Shown here: positions 12,600 through 22,681 of the stretch, piece by piece
Numbering within the stretch: position 1 is the stretch's first letter
Layout of the letters: every line of letters starts with the position of its first letter
DNA from: Catonia carolina
Lineage: Eukaryota > Arthropoda > Insecta > Hemiptera > Achilidae
Direction of reading: 5' to 3'
Assembly (NCBI GenBank): GCA_035578175.1
Contig: JAQMRL010000001.1
Span: 372,923,720-372,987,719, forward strand
DNA: 64,000 nucleotides
Notes under the pieces: model-generated
The model's database searches: none
What the model was told of the DNA's origin: nothing
The model's input: the letters and a program-made list of their open reading frames with translations, nothing else
Position numbers and translations under genes: made by a program

Positions 12600-12985
12600 A
12601 AATTCACGAGGGCTGCGATTAATAAATTGAGTGATTGTAAAGTAGGAATGAGGCGGTCCTTACAGTACCTACAGCTCTAGAGAGCCTATTGTATATCCTC
12701 ATTCCCTCAGGAAACAGATATATATACATTTGTACATTGTACAAGTTTAAGGTGACCAAGTCTTTCTGTGGAAGATTGCCCTCCAGTTTATTAACCCGAA
12801 GAATAAAATACCTTCTGTCAGGTAATGCTTCGCATCCAAAAATAGTAAAACATGAAAGGTAGATTCTTTACCCTATCCGCAAAGTCTGCATATCGAGTCA
12901 CTATTCGATCTCCGTAGTACATAATGTTTACTAAAATCACTGTTTCCCGTTAGCAGGTCCACAGCAGCTCTATATCGGTTTGATA
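12600..12985 (-). pseudogene. LINE 3' end with RNase H/CRLCG-type tail, degraded
   Basis: Minus-strand reading of 12960 downward gives DLLTGNSDFSKHYVLRRSNS followed by DSICRLCG, a stop, then GKESTFHVLL. This matches the conserved C-terminal block of I/R1/Jockey-type LINE polyproteins: LLTGH..L..H....G..DS..CR.CGE..ET..H.L. The Cys pair and His of that zinc-binding motif are visible. The rest is 3' UTR-like. It ends where family D begins (about 12990). Confidence 0.65.
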
Positions 12986-13191
12986 ATTATGTACACCCAG
13001 TCCAAGCGCACTAACTTTTTGTGTAGATTACGAATCAAAAAACTGTTTGTTTCTATCTCTTGTAGTTTCTGGCATCTGGGTGTAACGGACGGACAAAGGA
13101 ATGATAGATGAAAATTTAAAAAATGTCCACCAATCATAATTTATTTTAAATTCTATTTATATTGTATCACTAATTTAAATACCTATGTAAC

Positions 13192-13790
13192 AGGTGTTTT
13201 ATTAAGGACGCAACCCTGATTATAAGAAGATAGAAGTAATACATCGATAAATTTTCTGTCCCCCAATCGGTATGTTGGCAACAGTGTACTCAAGGCCTAC
13301 CTAATACAGTTAAAATGTTCCAGTCAAGCATTAGTGTGGTGACAGCAGTCGTTTCGTTATATTGAGTCAGCAATGGTTTTTTCCAAGGAAGAACCGGGTG
13401 TTTTATTAAGGACGTAACCCTGATTATAAGAAGATGGAATTAATACAATGATTTCATTGCAATTTGCTATTCATTTGTAAAATAATAATTTAGATTAATT
13501 AATAATTTGTAACGTACGGAAAATAAAAATATGCCGTAGATTGTGGCTTTTAACCTAGGGTTGCGTTCTTTATAAAATACCCGGTTCTTCCTTAGAAAAA
13601 ACCATTGCTGACACAATATAACGAAACGACTGCTGTCACCACACTAATGCTTGACTGGAACATTTTAAATGTCTTAGGTAGTTGGCCTTGAGTACACTGT
13701 TGCCAACATACCGATTAGGGGACAGAAAATTAGGGGACAGTATTACTTCTATCTTCTTATAATCAGGGTTGCGTCCTTAATAAAACACCC
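13192..13790. mobile_element. Palindromic (foldback) MITE-like element with nested termini
   Basis: Left end AGGTGTTTTATTAAGGACG and right end CGTCCTTAATAAAACACCC are inverted. The complementarity continues inward through ACCCTGATTATAAG, TTCTGTCCCC, CGGTATGTTGGCAACAGTG and CAGCAATGGTTTTTTCC, giving arms of about 200 bp. At the axis (13395-13584) the same terminal motif appears a second time on each side, GGGTGTTTTATTAAGGACG and TTCTTTATAAAATACCC. The terminal sequence therefore occurs four times as two nested pairs. No clear target duplication and no open frame. Confidence 0.85.
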
Positions 13791-13857
13791 GTTATTTTTG
13801 TATTGTGGTCGCTAATAACCTTGTTGTTGATGCGACCTTAAATAAATGAACCTAAAA

Positions 13858-14109
13858 TTTTTTTTTTTTTAGCTTTTATTTGTTATCGGGAACTGTAGGC
13901 TACATTTTTGACAACTACCCAATTTGATCGCTGCTTTTGCTGTATTATTTGACGTGAATAAGGCATGAGTTTGAACAGGGACCCCCAGTAGAGTTTGTTC
14001 ATGGATGGCTGTTAACTGTTCACCATACAAAGTCGCTTGCCCAAACGGTGTTACTTAACAAATAATAGCGACTTACTACCAGCTGACTGGCTGGGCTGGC
14101 CCGAAGGCC
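13858..14109 (-). mobile_element. Poly(A) SINE family J, copy J1
   Basis: Flanked by the direct repeat GAACCTAAAA (13848-13857 and 14110-14119), a clean 10-bp target duplication. A T-run of about 13 at the left end is the poly(A) tail of a minus-strand insertion. The 252-bp body resembles 18720-18960 (blocks TTTAAAC/GTTTGAAC, ACCCCCAGTAGAGTT/ACCCCCAATGGAGTT, GGCTGTCAGCTGGTCA). The head is GC-rich (GGCCTTCGGGCCAGCCC, reverse strand). No clear tRNA fold was seen. Confidence 0.78.
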
Positions 14110-14235
14110 GAACCTAAAAATAAAATTAAAAATATTTATCTTGAAATTTGTAGTCTTGCTTGTTTCCAACTGGAAATATTTCGGTTTTATGTTCGACTGT
14201 CTTTAAGGTGTTAATATTTATTTCCCATAATATCC

Positions 14236-14930
14236 ATATATTTCACTGTAACACATACGTCTCATTGATAAAACAATAGCATTTCATTCATAGTAGACTA
14301 CTATTAGGTGCATTCGGTTCAGAATGACTTACTGATTTAATAAGGCGTCTCTATTAAATATTTTCAACGTGTTCTGGGAATTCGCTCCACAAAAATGACA
14401 TTCATATCGTTTTAGAAATGACCCAATTTAATTTCTTGAGGGATAGTTTTATAACTTTTTTGTTTTTTTGTTTTTGGTCGGGTTGAAATATTCACTAAAA
14501 TTTAATGTTTGTCATTTTGGTGGGAATTTGTATCAAGTATTTAAATAAAGTTAATAATAAACTATTGTATTACTTAGAGTACTTCAATAGTCGCGTGACA
14601 ATATAAGAATTGTATCGGTTGGCCTAAATATAAAAGAAAGAATTTTTTTATCAAGTTATTTGAAATATTATTGTCCTTGTAAACCAATATTCGTAATATT
14701 GTTTCGTAATCTACAAAATTAAATGCTGCATTAGTTAATTGATGAAAAATATCCGTAATTATAAATGTTAGAATAACACGGTTTTTAAACTAATTAAAAA
14801 TTTGAATTGAACTAAATGTTTTTAAGAACATATTAAAAACAAAATTTGTAAAATTATTAGTTTTCTTTAATATTCGTGTTTTGTGAATTACTTTCTAAAA
14901 TATACATTAAAGCTGTAATTTTGATTTTTT
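14236..14930. other. AT-rich stretch with no recognised feature
   Basis: No repeat, gene or RNA feature supported. Confidence 0.5.
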
Positions 14931-14934
14931 TTTA

Positions 14935-15245
14935 ATCCCTAATGTGTGTATGTTGCAATCTGTTCAGTTAAAGAAAAATAAGCAATCTCATGACTCAATG
15001 AGATGGGGTGATATGTATGACGTGTAAATGAGGTGAAGTCTTGCAGAGACTCAAGCAGACCATTCCCGAGAGAGTGTGGTTAATTGAACCCCAACTATCG
15101 AAGAACACTGGCAACCACTGTCAAGTATTCACGTCCACATAAAAGTAACTACGTACCAGGAAACACCTATGTAGAAGATCAGGTAGTTCTACCTGGAACT
15201 ACCTTTACCAGATTTGAACCACGGAACCTTCGTCACCGAAAATGA
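14935..15245 (-). mobile_element. tRNA-derived SINE family G, copy G2
   Basis: In minus orientation the body reads from the box-B-like GTTCCGTGGTTCAAATC near 15220 through GTGGTTGCCAG, GGTTCAATTAACCACAC, GAATGGTCTGC and CATGAGATTGC to the tail ...CATACACACATTAGGG plus an A-run (the T-run at 14925-14935). The 5' tRNA-like head seen in G3 and G5 is partly missing. A short internal duplication (AGGTAGTTCTACCTGGAACT) is specific to this copy. Confidence 0.8.
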
Positions 15246-15279
15246 ATAATAATAAATATATAAATGATTAAATAAATAA

Positions 15280-15634
15280 TCTTCTTCTTCTTTACCAATC
15301 AAGGATTAGGTCCTAAATATTGTTCTGGCATCCATCTAGCCACCGGTCGCCCCGCATCGCGCCGTCCAATCGGCCTGTAACGTCTGACCAGTCTTGGAAT
15401 CCTGTGTGGAGACATTCTTTCGAGATGATCGGTCCATTTCCGGCGTTACTCCATAAATTCTCTTCTAAATAGAACACACATCTAACTCTTACCGCACAGC
15501 CTCATTTTTGAACCGACTACTGTCCCTAATGCATCAGTACTGACTGAATGGAATTTTCATATTTCTTCTTCCACACTCAGGGCTCATTGCCATATGTCAG
15601 TGTTGGGTTAGCTATTGTCTCATAAAACTTCATT
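15280..15634 (-). pseudogene. LINE RT C-terminal/3' end, cut by SINE E1
   Basis: Minus-strand reading of 15634 downward includes MKFYETIANPTLTYGNEP, the block aligned with MKFYKTMAAPILLYGSES at 33300. It continues with degraded RT C-terminal sequence down to the (CTT)n 3' tail at 15282-15296. The SINE at 15635-15801 entered exactly in the codons for MKFYE. The remainder of the LINE 5' of the SINE is not recognisable, so the LINE was already truncated or has decayed. Confidence 0.7.
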
Positions 15635-15801
15635 TTTTTGGTTTAACGTCCGACTGTTCTGTAATTACTGCTAATGCAGACGGTGAAGGATGAAATGATT
15701 TTTGTAACGTATGAAAATATGCCGTGACTGAATGGGATTCGAACCCAATACCGCATGATGAGAGGCGAGCACGTTACCAACTACACCAATGCGGCCGGCA
15801 A
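15635..15801 (-). mobile_element. tRNA-derived SINE family E, copy E1 (full length)
   Basis: Bounded by the 11-bp direct repeat AAAACTTCATT (15624-15634, 15802-15812). On the minus strand it begins GCCGGCCGCATTGGTGTAG, an A-box-like TGGTGTAGTTGG, and contains the B box GGGTTCGAATCCC. These are spaced as in a tRNA, with acceptor-like GCCG/CGGC ends. The body ACCGTCTGCATTAGCAG and GAACAGTCGGACGTTAAAC follows, then an A-rich tail. Copies E2 (35925) and E3 (27370) share this body. Confidence 0.88.
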
Positions 15802-15956
15802 AAAACTTCATTAATATGCTTGTTCTGGACCTTCCCTTCAAATTTCAATGTATTGTACCACAAATCCTATCAGGATTTCCTGATCGGAGCAGGAAATAAA
15901 TTAATAATAGGCCTATTTTATAATAATGTTGGTAATAATGTTGTTATATTGTTAAT

Positions 15957-16003
15957 TTTTGCATTGGAAAGAGAAAGTTTGCGAGTGCTTCACACCAATT
16001 TTT
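15957..16003 (-). repeat. Family B terminal scrap
   Basis: TTTGCATTGGAAAGAGAAAG followed by TTTGCGAGTGCTTCACACCA matches the terminal ~45 bp of family B (GCATTGGCAAGAGAAAG..GTGTGAGTGTTTCACACCAGA). The rest of the element is absent. Confidence 0.7.
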
Positions 16004-17009
16004 TTCTTATTTTTAGCAATAGAAATAGCTACCGAAAGATTGCCGTATAGTTCTAAACCACCCGGTATATTTAACGATGGTAAAGCCAATGAAGATTTAG
16101 TCTTGCAATAATATATCAGTAGGCCTGTACTTCTTTGTACAAGATAATTTAAACGCAGAACTGAATTGCCCAGATGAAGTAAATGGAATGAAGGTCATGA
16201 TTGTGAACACGGAAAAATGCACGAAATAAAGTGTTATTACAGATATATTAAAATATTGTTATCTTTATACACAGTTAAACAAAAATTTGATATTTTTGTA
16301 ACGATTCTGTGGGAAAAGTTGAAATTAAATTAACTATCTTTTCATTTAATGGTGGTTTAGTTGTTTTAAGTGTAATATAATTATAGAATGTTTCACCCCA
16401 TTATGTTTAAGTAATGTGTGTAGAGAGAGAGAGAGTGAGAGAGTAATATTTTGTAAACGCAATAAATGTTGGGATAGAAAAAGACAGAATGGAAGTGAGA
16501 TGCAGTAACTATTTTCAACGCTTTAAAATGTAATAGTCCACCCATTTGGATGATACTGTAATTATTTAATGACATCAGTTGTACTCTTAATTGATGCTGA
16601 AAAGATCGTAAAGGATACTGACAAAGAGGTCGGTTTAGACAGTTACGCTTCTCTATGTATGCGGTTAAAAGACACTAAACGACCATTATTATTTTTTAAT
16701 CCCAAAGGGTAAAATTAAACATTCATTCTTTTAAAAACGACTTCCCTGTAAAATTTAATACTTTATGTATAATCTATAATAAAACAAGTAATTTAATTAT
16801 AGGATTATATTGATAACATGAGTTTTGTTAGTACTTAAAATGTGAAGGTGATCGTACCTCTATCATTGAAATAAATGGTCGGCAAACCACACTAACTTTC
16901 TCTTTAATTTTTAAGCAGTAGTTAAATTTATATACTTTACATCCTATTGGGATGTTTTTTTACATCCTTAATTAGGTATCATTTTGTGTAGACAACAATG
17001 TGAAACGCT
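16004..17009. other. No gene; GA microsatellite at 16420-16444
   Basis: AT-rich. Contains a short GAGAGAGAGAGTGAGAGAG tract. No family recognised. Confidence 0.5.
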
Positions 17010-17013
17010 TTAA

Positions 17014-17757
17014 GGGAAGCACTATACCTCGAAATCAAAATAAAATCGATTTTTCTAATTTTTGCGCCATTGCCTTCTGTATCTTTTTCTGTGTAATTAA
17101 ATATAAAAATTATAACTGTACAATAGAAATTACGGAAGCTGTGCAGATTTCTGTTAAAATAATGTTTTGACCAGAATTTATTTTAATTGAGTAGATCTGT
17201 GGAAACAATTTAAGAGTTGCGATATTCAAAGAACACAGAAAGCTGAGAAGGCAATGGAAAGTGTGTCAAAAGAAGCAAGATAAGAGAAAAAGAGGAAATT
17301 ATTTCAGAAAAAAGAAAAGTCTGCTGAGGATCAATATTATGGTGCAGGTCGATTTTAGGGTAAGTAAAACTTAACAGCTCATTTCCCGCAAATTCACTTT
17401 TTTCCATGAAAGTACAGTTTTTTAAAAAACTATTTGACTTTGAAGGTTGAAATTTTTTGAGCATGTTTCCCAGTATAATTATGACATATAGTATTAGAAT
17501 CATTGCAGTATTATTACCAAGTTCGGAATAAAATAAAAAATTCTGCAAAAAAATTAAATTGTTTTTGCATTTTTCTGTAAAAATTCTCAAAATGGTATCG
17601 CTAGCTCTATATTAATAGTTCTAGTACCAGAACTTAAAAAGATGTCATAGAAAAGGCACACAAAAATTAAAGCCCTAACTCTTAACGGTTTCTTAGAAAC
17701 GTGTACCTAAAATGGGGTCAATTTAACATGGGTTAGATAGGAGGTATAGTGCTCCCC
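17014..17757 (+). mobile_element. TTAA-flanked DNA transposon, deletion derivative
   Basis: Flanked by TTAA on both sides (17010-17013 and 17758-17761). The ends are inverted: GGGAAGCACTATACCTC on the left and GAGGTATAGTGCTCCCC on the right, with one mismatch over 17 bp. The interior retains a decayed transposase C-terminus on the plus strand (17210-17358). TTAA duplications are shared by the piggyBac and Kolobok superfamilies; the coding remnant argues against piggyBac. The copy is non-autonomous. Confidence 0.85.
17210..17358 (+). pseudogene. Transposase C-terminal remnant (Mutator-like transposase domain type)
   Basis: The frame ending at the stop TAG near 17356-17358 reads CDIQRTQKAEKAMESVSKEA, R, a stop, then EKKRKLFQKKEKSAEDQYYG and AGRF before the stop. 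I recall this as the C-terminal signature of insect proteins annotated with a 'Mutator-like transposase domain' (..QKAEKA..KEAR..KR....YGAG.F, stop). One in-frame stop is present. It lies inside TTAA-flanked inverted ends. The family name is from memory and should be tested by profile search. Confidence 0.6.
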
Positions 17758-17804
17758 TTAACTTAGAATTCTCAATTTTAGTATCGGTTGTTTTATAGAA
17801 AATC

Positions 17805-18520
17805 ATGTTTTATAGAAATAAGTATTAACACATGAAAAACAGTCGAATATAAAACCGAAATATTTCCAGTTTTGGAAACAAGCAAGAAAGACTACAAATT
17901 TCAAAATAAATATTTTTCATTTCATTTTTAGGTGGATTTATTTAAGGTCGCATTAATAAATAAATAAATAAGTATTTAAATTAGTGATACAAATCATATA
18001 AATAGAATGAAAAATAAATTATGATTGGTGGAAATTTTTTTAAAGTCATCTATCATTCCTTTGTCCGTCCGTCCGTCACACCCAGATGTCAGAAACTACA
18101 AGAGATAGAAACAAACGGTTTTTTGACTCGTAATTTACACAAAAAGTTAGTGCGCCTGAACTGGGTTTTAAGTTCCGGTTTTATCCGGAAGTAGCCCAAA
18201 ACCGGAAATCAAGAAATCAAAGTCGAAATTTGGAAACAAAAACAGTGTCATTCGATTCCTCTTAAAGAGTAGATACAGAAATCTAATAGTTTTTGCCACA
18301 GTCAAAAATAAGCCTTAAGAAAAAATTTGTCACCAGCCATGAGACACGTCGTCTCATGAAAGAGAATTTTTTAGGAGCATTTACGTATTTAGGTCGCATA
18401 AACACAACACAATAAGGTTATCAGCGACCACAGTACTAAGATATGTAAGTATTTACATTAGTAATACAAAATCATATAAATAGAATAAAACATAAATTAT
18501 GATTAAAGAAATTTAAATAC
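17805..18520 (-). repeat. Family D repeat, copies 2 and 3 (partial, adjacent)
   Basis: 17805-18180 is the reverse complement of the D pieces around 12990-14235, without the nested insertions. A second partial D copy follows at about 18375-18510 (TTTAGGTCGCATAAACAC, GGTTATCAGCGACCACA, ATCATATAAATAGAATAAAA). It includes the GTGGTCGCT..TAACCTTGTTG segment also seen at 13805-13835. The repetition suggests an element carrying internal subrepeats. No coding sequence seen. Confidence 0.7.
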
Positions 18521-18719
18521 AATACAGAAAGAGAAACTTTAACACAGATATTAAGTTTTGTCAACAACATTATCAGTTTTTTAAATTAATTTAAAAAAAA
18601 TTAAACAGATGGAAAAAACATTATGAAAATACAATAAAAACAGAAAGAAAAAGCTACGAGATTCTCTTAAATTAATGTATTAGCCTATAGTTATAATTCG
18701 GGAAAATTTTCTGTAGACT

Positions 18720-18960
18720 ACTAGTTAAACCGCGAATTACATCTTCAATTACAATTATTTCAGCGCTTACTGGTTAGCGTGAAATCCAAATTACTGACAA
18801 TTACCCAATTTCTTCACTGCATTTGCATTAATTTTAGCTCGGAGTAGACGTGAGTTTAAACTAAAACCCCCAATGGAGTTAATTTGTGGCTGTCAGCTGG
18901 TCAGTACACAAAGTTCCTCGCCTAGCATTCCTACGTAGCAAAAATAGCAAACTTTGTACA
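18720..18960 (-). repeat. SINE family J, copy J2 (diverged)
   Basis: Aligns with J1 by GACAATTACCCAATTT, GACGTGAGTTTAAAC, ACCCCCAATGGAGTT, GGCTGTCAGCTGGTCAG and ACACAAAGTTCCTCGCC. The poly(A) end and target duplication are not preserved well enough to define. Confidence 0.6.
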
Positions 18961-19430
18961 GATTGATTAAATTCACCAATTAATTATCATAATAAATTGG
19001 AAATATTAAAAGTTCAATATTAAAAGTCAACGATAAAAATAAATAAAAATAACTGTATGCTGTGTCATTACAAACCTGAGAACTGCTTTTTAAAAAAAAC
19101 TGGTTTATTATTTTCCCCAATTATCCCGGATTCACTTTACAATAAATTTTTATAAGTATTACATGCAGAATGCAGATGCTGACTTGTGTAAGGTCAGCTC
19201 TCTAAGAAAGCAAAGAAATAATATCTAGGGTGCTGCAGAAAAGAAATACACGTCAAACTTTTAATTTTTTAGGGGAACAACAAACTGTTTTATTTAACCA
19301 TATTTTATTTATTTTTAATGGTCTTACATTTTTAAATAATAAAATTTATCAATTTTTATCTAGTTTTGACCAGATATCCATGGCATTAGCTTATTTTTTC
19401 ATTAAAGGCTATTGTAGACTACTTAAAGTA
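18961..19430. other. No recognised feature
   Basis: AT-rich; the 98-codon plus-strand frame at 19230-19526 has no recognisable motif and overlaps a more protein-like frame on the other strand. Confidence 0.45.
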
Positions 19431-19585
19431 ACTTTACATAAAATTTCTGAACGGTCTTTTCGCTGCTCACCTCTCAGCATTTTTTCACTGTCGGCTCTTC
19501 TCCTTTCTTCCATCCATCTGTTGTAAATCTCGTCATATTTCCCATAGGGATCCAATTTTAGAACTATCCATAGTGAGCCATATAT
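19425..19585 (-). pseudogene. Possible decayed coding fragment, unrecognised
   Basis: On the minus strand from about 19583 a continuous reading of roughly 60 residues runs LEESIYGSLWIVLKLDPYGK, then YDEIYNRWMEERRRADSEKM, then LRGEQRKDRSEIL, up to a stop near 19427. The charged, helix-like composition and lack of poly-Lys/Phe runs make it look like real protein rather than AT-rich noise. It has no upstream ATG (two stops precede it) and I do not recognise the family. It may be a transposon or host-gene fragment. Confidence 0.35.
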
Positions 19586-19937
19586 GCTCTCCTCCAGTTA
19601 TTAAAGCAAATGCTACACTTATCTAAGGCTATGACAAGAAGCGCGCCTCTGTACTTTACCAATCATCTCTGCCAAAAGTATTGCCAGTTCTGATAGCTCC
19701 AAACTCTTTTCATTGCAGAAGAACGAGCCCCACATTTATGGTACATCTAAGAGAAAACAATTGTACTTTCAGAATGCTGACTTACGTAATTTTTACCACT
19801 TTTTTACTTATACTCTTTTTTCTCTGACACTCTAGATATATCAATCAATATTATAGCTCAGTTACCGCCTTTATGCTCCTAAGGAACAATAGATTGAAAT
19901 TTAATTCTTTATTTTTCCTAAAAATTACTTACAGATT

Positions 19938-20334
19938 GTTGTTTAGGTCATCAGCCGAAAGGCTGGTTTGAACCTCTAGAGGTTTTACTAAGTAAAGCAA
20001 GGAGTGAGGTGGTTTACAATTGCCTTCCTCACTGAGTGAAAAATTACGCTTATCAGCATGCCAGGCCCTCTGAAAAGCACAGATTTTTCACTCTGCAAAT
20101 GACACCTTCACTTCATTCACCACAGGGTCTGGCTGTATAATGAAATTCATTACTTTCAGAGGAAACAACTCTGGTTAGTGTCTTTTGCACCTCTACCTCT
20201 TCTGTTCTTAAATGATTCAGTCATTTAATTGGCTGACCATGTGATAAGAAACAGAACTATTTATTTTAGCCCTGCAACGGACAGATTGAGTGTAAATAAA
20301 TTGACACTCCACCTGTCTGTCTGTTAAGGGCAGA
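19938..20334 (-). mobile_element. Family A retroposon, copy 2 (full length)
   Basis: A 397-bp copy bounded by the 11-bp direct repeat ACTTACAGATT (19927-19937, 20335-20345). In minus orientation it begins CTGCCCTTAACAGACAG and GGTGGAGTGTCAA and ends CCTAAACAAC. Conserved landmarks are CAGCCAGACCCTGTGGTGAA, GGGCCTGGCATGCTGATAAG, ACCTCACTCC and AACCTCTAGAGGTT. No coding capacity and no tRNA-like head were seen. Confidence 0.92.
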
Positions 20335-20345
20335 ACTTACAGATT

Positions 20346-21360
20346 AAAACTACCAATTGACAAAACTGTAGCTTTTTCGGAAAGTACTGTAGAAATAATT
20401 ATGTATTGTTTAAGGTAGTCACTTGCTTTATAATCTTAGGCGTCAAAAGAAAATACTTTAGTTGTTCTGTTCAACCCCTAAGGAATAAATGTGCAAAGTT
20501 TTATATTAAATCTAGTGGGTTTCGGGAAATTAGAGAATTAGTTGTGAATGTGCGAGTCCATGAGGACTTTAATATTTATGTATACAGACTCAACTGAAGT
20601 TATAATACAATAGGAATAAGTTACAAAAAAACTCCATGCTGAATGATCAAGTAATTATTAAAAATTGAAATCACAATTCAGTTCCGTAACTATACCCATG
20701 TCATTCATTTATTACAAAGGTCATACTGTAATAATAAAAAAACATAATGCGTCATATCCTCTTTCCGCATTATCTGATGGACATTTCCTTTTTCCAAACA
20801 AAACTTGCATTAAAACGGTAGGACCACTAATATAGTTACGGTATAATAAATTTAAAGAAAAATTTACAGTTTTATTTCCTCTAGGCTCTTTTTTAATACG
20901 CCTAAAAAGTCGTGAAATGGTTATATTATTGGCAATATCATAGGAGGTTTTGTACTACCGTCTGATAATGGCCTATTTCTAACTATTTAGGTTACAATGT
21001 TGTCAGTTCTTTTTTGAATTTAGAGCTCCATTGCTTACAATTCACTAAAATTAAGACAAACAATAATTTTTACCAGTAATTCTGGAAAATGAATACATCC
21101 ATTAAGAATATTTCATTTATTTATTTAAATTTAACACGAAATCAAGCCTTTAGAAAAATATTTAATCAGACTGGAATTTTACTTGTGTCATTTAGCTACT
21201 TCCCATCTAGATACCTAACTCTAACGATATACAATGACTAAAACGAACCCATCCAACAGATCTGCTGTAAGAAACCCCAACACTATTTTTTTTGTAATCA
21301 GGAACATTACAATTTACTTTTTACTAGCTAAAGTACCCGTTCTTCGAACGGTTTTTTTGG
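20346..21360. other. AT-rich stretch with no recognised feature
   Basis: No supported gene or repeat. Confidence 0.5.
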
Positions 21361-21365
21361 TGCTG

Positions 21366-21480
21366 TGGATTCTTGGTGTACCGAGTTCGATCCCTCTCAG
21401 GTCTGATATTCTTTAATCATTCATTGTTACCTACGGGTAACTGTTTTTAACGTTAGCATTATTATTAATGAAAAAAAAAT
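21366..21480 (+). repeat. tRNA-SINE fragment (B box and start of body)
   Basis: GAGTTCGATCCCTCTCAGG followed by TCTGATATTCTTTAATCATTC resembles the B box and following segment of the family E SINE copy at 27370 (GGTACGATTTCCGGTCAGG, TCTGATAATTA). No A box or tail is recognisable. Confidence 0.45.
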
Positions 21481-21737
21481 ACTTGGACGAAAAATAAAAG
21501 CGAGATCTTGGTAATTTTAAATTAAGACATGCAGCGCTTTATTATTTTCGTATCAAATGAAAGGCAAATCGCAATACGAACACCACGATGGTTAACTAAC
21601 GAACTATTAAGAATACTGATTCATTTTTGACAATGTGACCGAGAATGGGTGTATAAGGTACTAGTAGAATGGGCAGGTAGGTAACTGAATAAATATGGGC
21701 GCGTAGTTCTATGTTTATTTTGTACGTTCATAATCCT

Positions 21738-22681
21738 AAAAATCTGGTGTGAAACACTCACACAACTTTCTCTTGCCAATGCAAATAATTAACAATAAAC
21801 CTAACATTAGTATTAAAACATTAGAAATGAACAAAAAACTAACCTCAAAAACATAACCTTATTTTAATCATGAGTGAATGACGCAAAATGACAATCGAAC
21901 TCAGTTTGGCTTAAAAATACGGAAAATCACGCTTTCACGCTAAACTAGGCTCTGTAGAGAAAAATGCTCTAAACAAAAGTTGTAGATCTTTTAATTTTTT
22001 ATAAATTTAATTATATACACTTTTGTCGTAAAATGCATACTAAGACCGAAATCTTAAAAAAATCGATTTTTCTCACGTTTTCGTGAGAAAAAAAAACAGA
22101 AAATCGCAAATTACCGCTAAACTAAGCGTTATACAAAAAAATGTTTGAAACAGAAGTTGTAGGTTTTTAAATTCTCTACAACTTTTATTATATAAGTTTT
22201 TGCGCTAAAATTTATATTAAAGCCGTAATTTAAAAAAACAACGTTTTTACGTGAAAACAGCCTCACCGAGAATTTCAGCAAACATGGCGCCTACCCTATC
22301 TTGTAGAGAATAAAAAATTGAGTAAAATAGGCGATTTTAAAAAAAATCGTAGGACCAGTTTTTGAGAAAATCGCAAAAAACTGAAAAATTATACGAATAA
22401 ACTACTTCTTCCGGTTGACCGATTTTGATGAAAATGTTCGTGTCGCGTCCGGTAGTGGTATGTAACTTAAGTTTCAAGTTTCAAGTTCGTACGATGTTCC
22501 GTTCTTGAGATATTCTGTTCACACACAGACACACAGACACACAGACCAATCGCTAAAAACATGTTTTTGGGTTCAGGGGGTCTGAAAACGTATAGATCCG
22601 GTGAAAACTCGATTTCGAAAAATCGACATGAAAACAATACTTTCCTTCCTATATATTCATATAGGCAAGAGAAAGTAAAAA
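21738..22681 (+). mobile_element. Family B element, full copy B2
   Basis: Starts TCTGGTGTGAAACACTCACAC and AACTTTCTCTTGCCAATGC; ends ATTCATATAGGCAAGAGAAAG followed by TAAAAAT. ACTTTCTCTTGCC is present inverted near both ends. AAAAAT lies outside both termini, either a 6-bp target duplication or a conserved end. The interior has repeated short hairpin-like blocks (AAAATCG..CGATTT, GTTGTAG..CTACAAC) and a CACACAGACACACAGAC microsatellite. No coding frame is conserved between copies. Confidence 0.9.

Larger units (their letters stand above)
12990..14235 (+). repeat. Family D repeat, copy 1, with two nested insertions
   Basis: Segments 12990-13190, 13800-13857 and 14110-14235 align in order, reverse-complemented, with 17805-18180. 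Shared words are GCACTAACTTTTTGTGTA, CTCTTGTAGTTTCTG, GACAAAGGAATGATAGATG, CAATCATAATTTATT, ATGCGACCTTAAATAAAT and GAAATATTTCGGTTTTAT. Between them sit a palindromic element (13192-13790) and a poly(A) SINE (13858-14109). The class of D is unknown; I see no coding sequence. Confidence 0.75.

Noticed and set aside
15720..15801. Candidate tRNA gene on the minus strand
   Set aside because: Bounded by an 11-bp target duplication together with a SINE body and A-rich tail, so it is SINE family E.
17210..17590. 126-codon minus-strand frame (MRIFTEKCKNN...)
   Set aside because: It is antisense to the recognisable transposase C-terminal remnant on the plus strand and rich in Phe/Leu/Ile; an antisense shadow.
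22524..22550. CACACAGACACACAGACACACAG considered as a CRISPR-like array
   Set aside because: A simple microsatellite inside family B without spacers; no repeat-spacer structure anywhere in the window.
21744..22676. Family B as a Helitron (it starts TC and has internal hairpins)
   Set aside because: The other end lacks a CTRR terminus and the subterminal ACTTTCTCTTGCC is inverted at both ends, unlike Helitrons.
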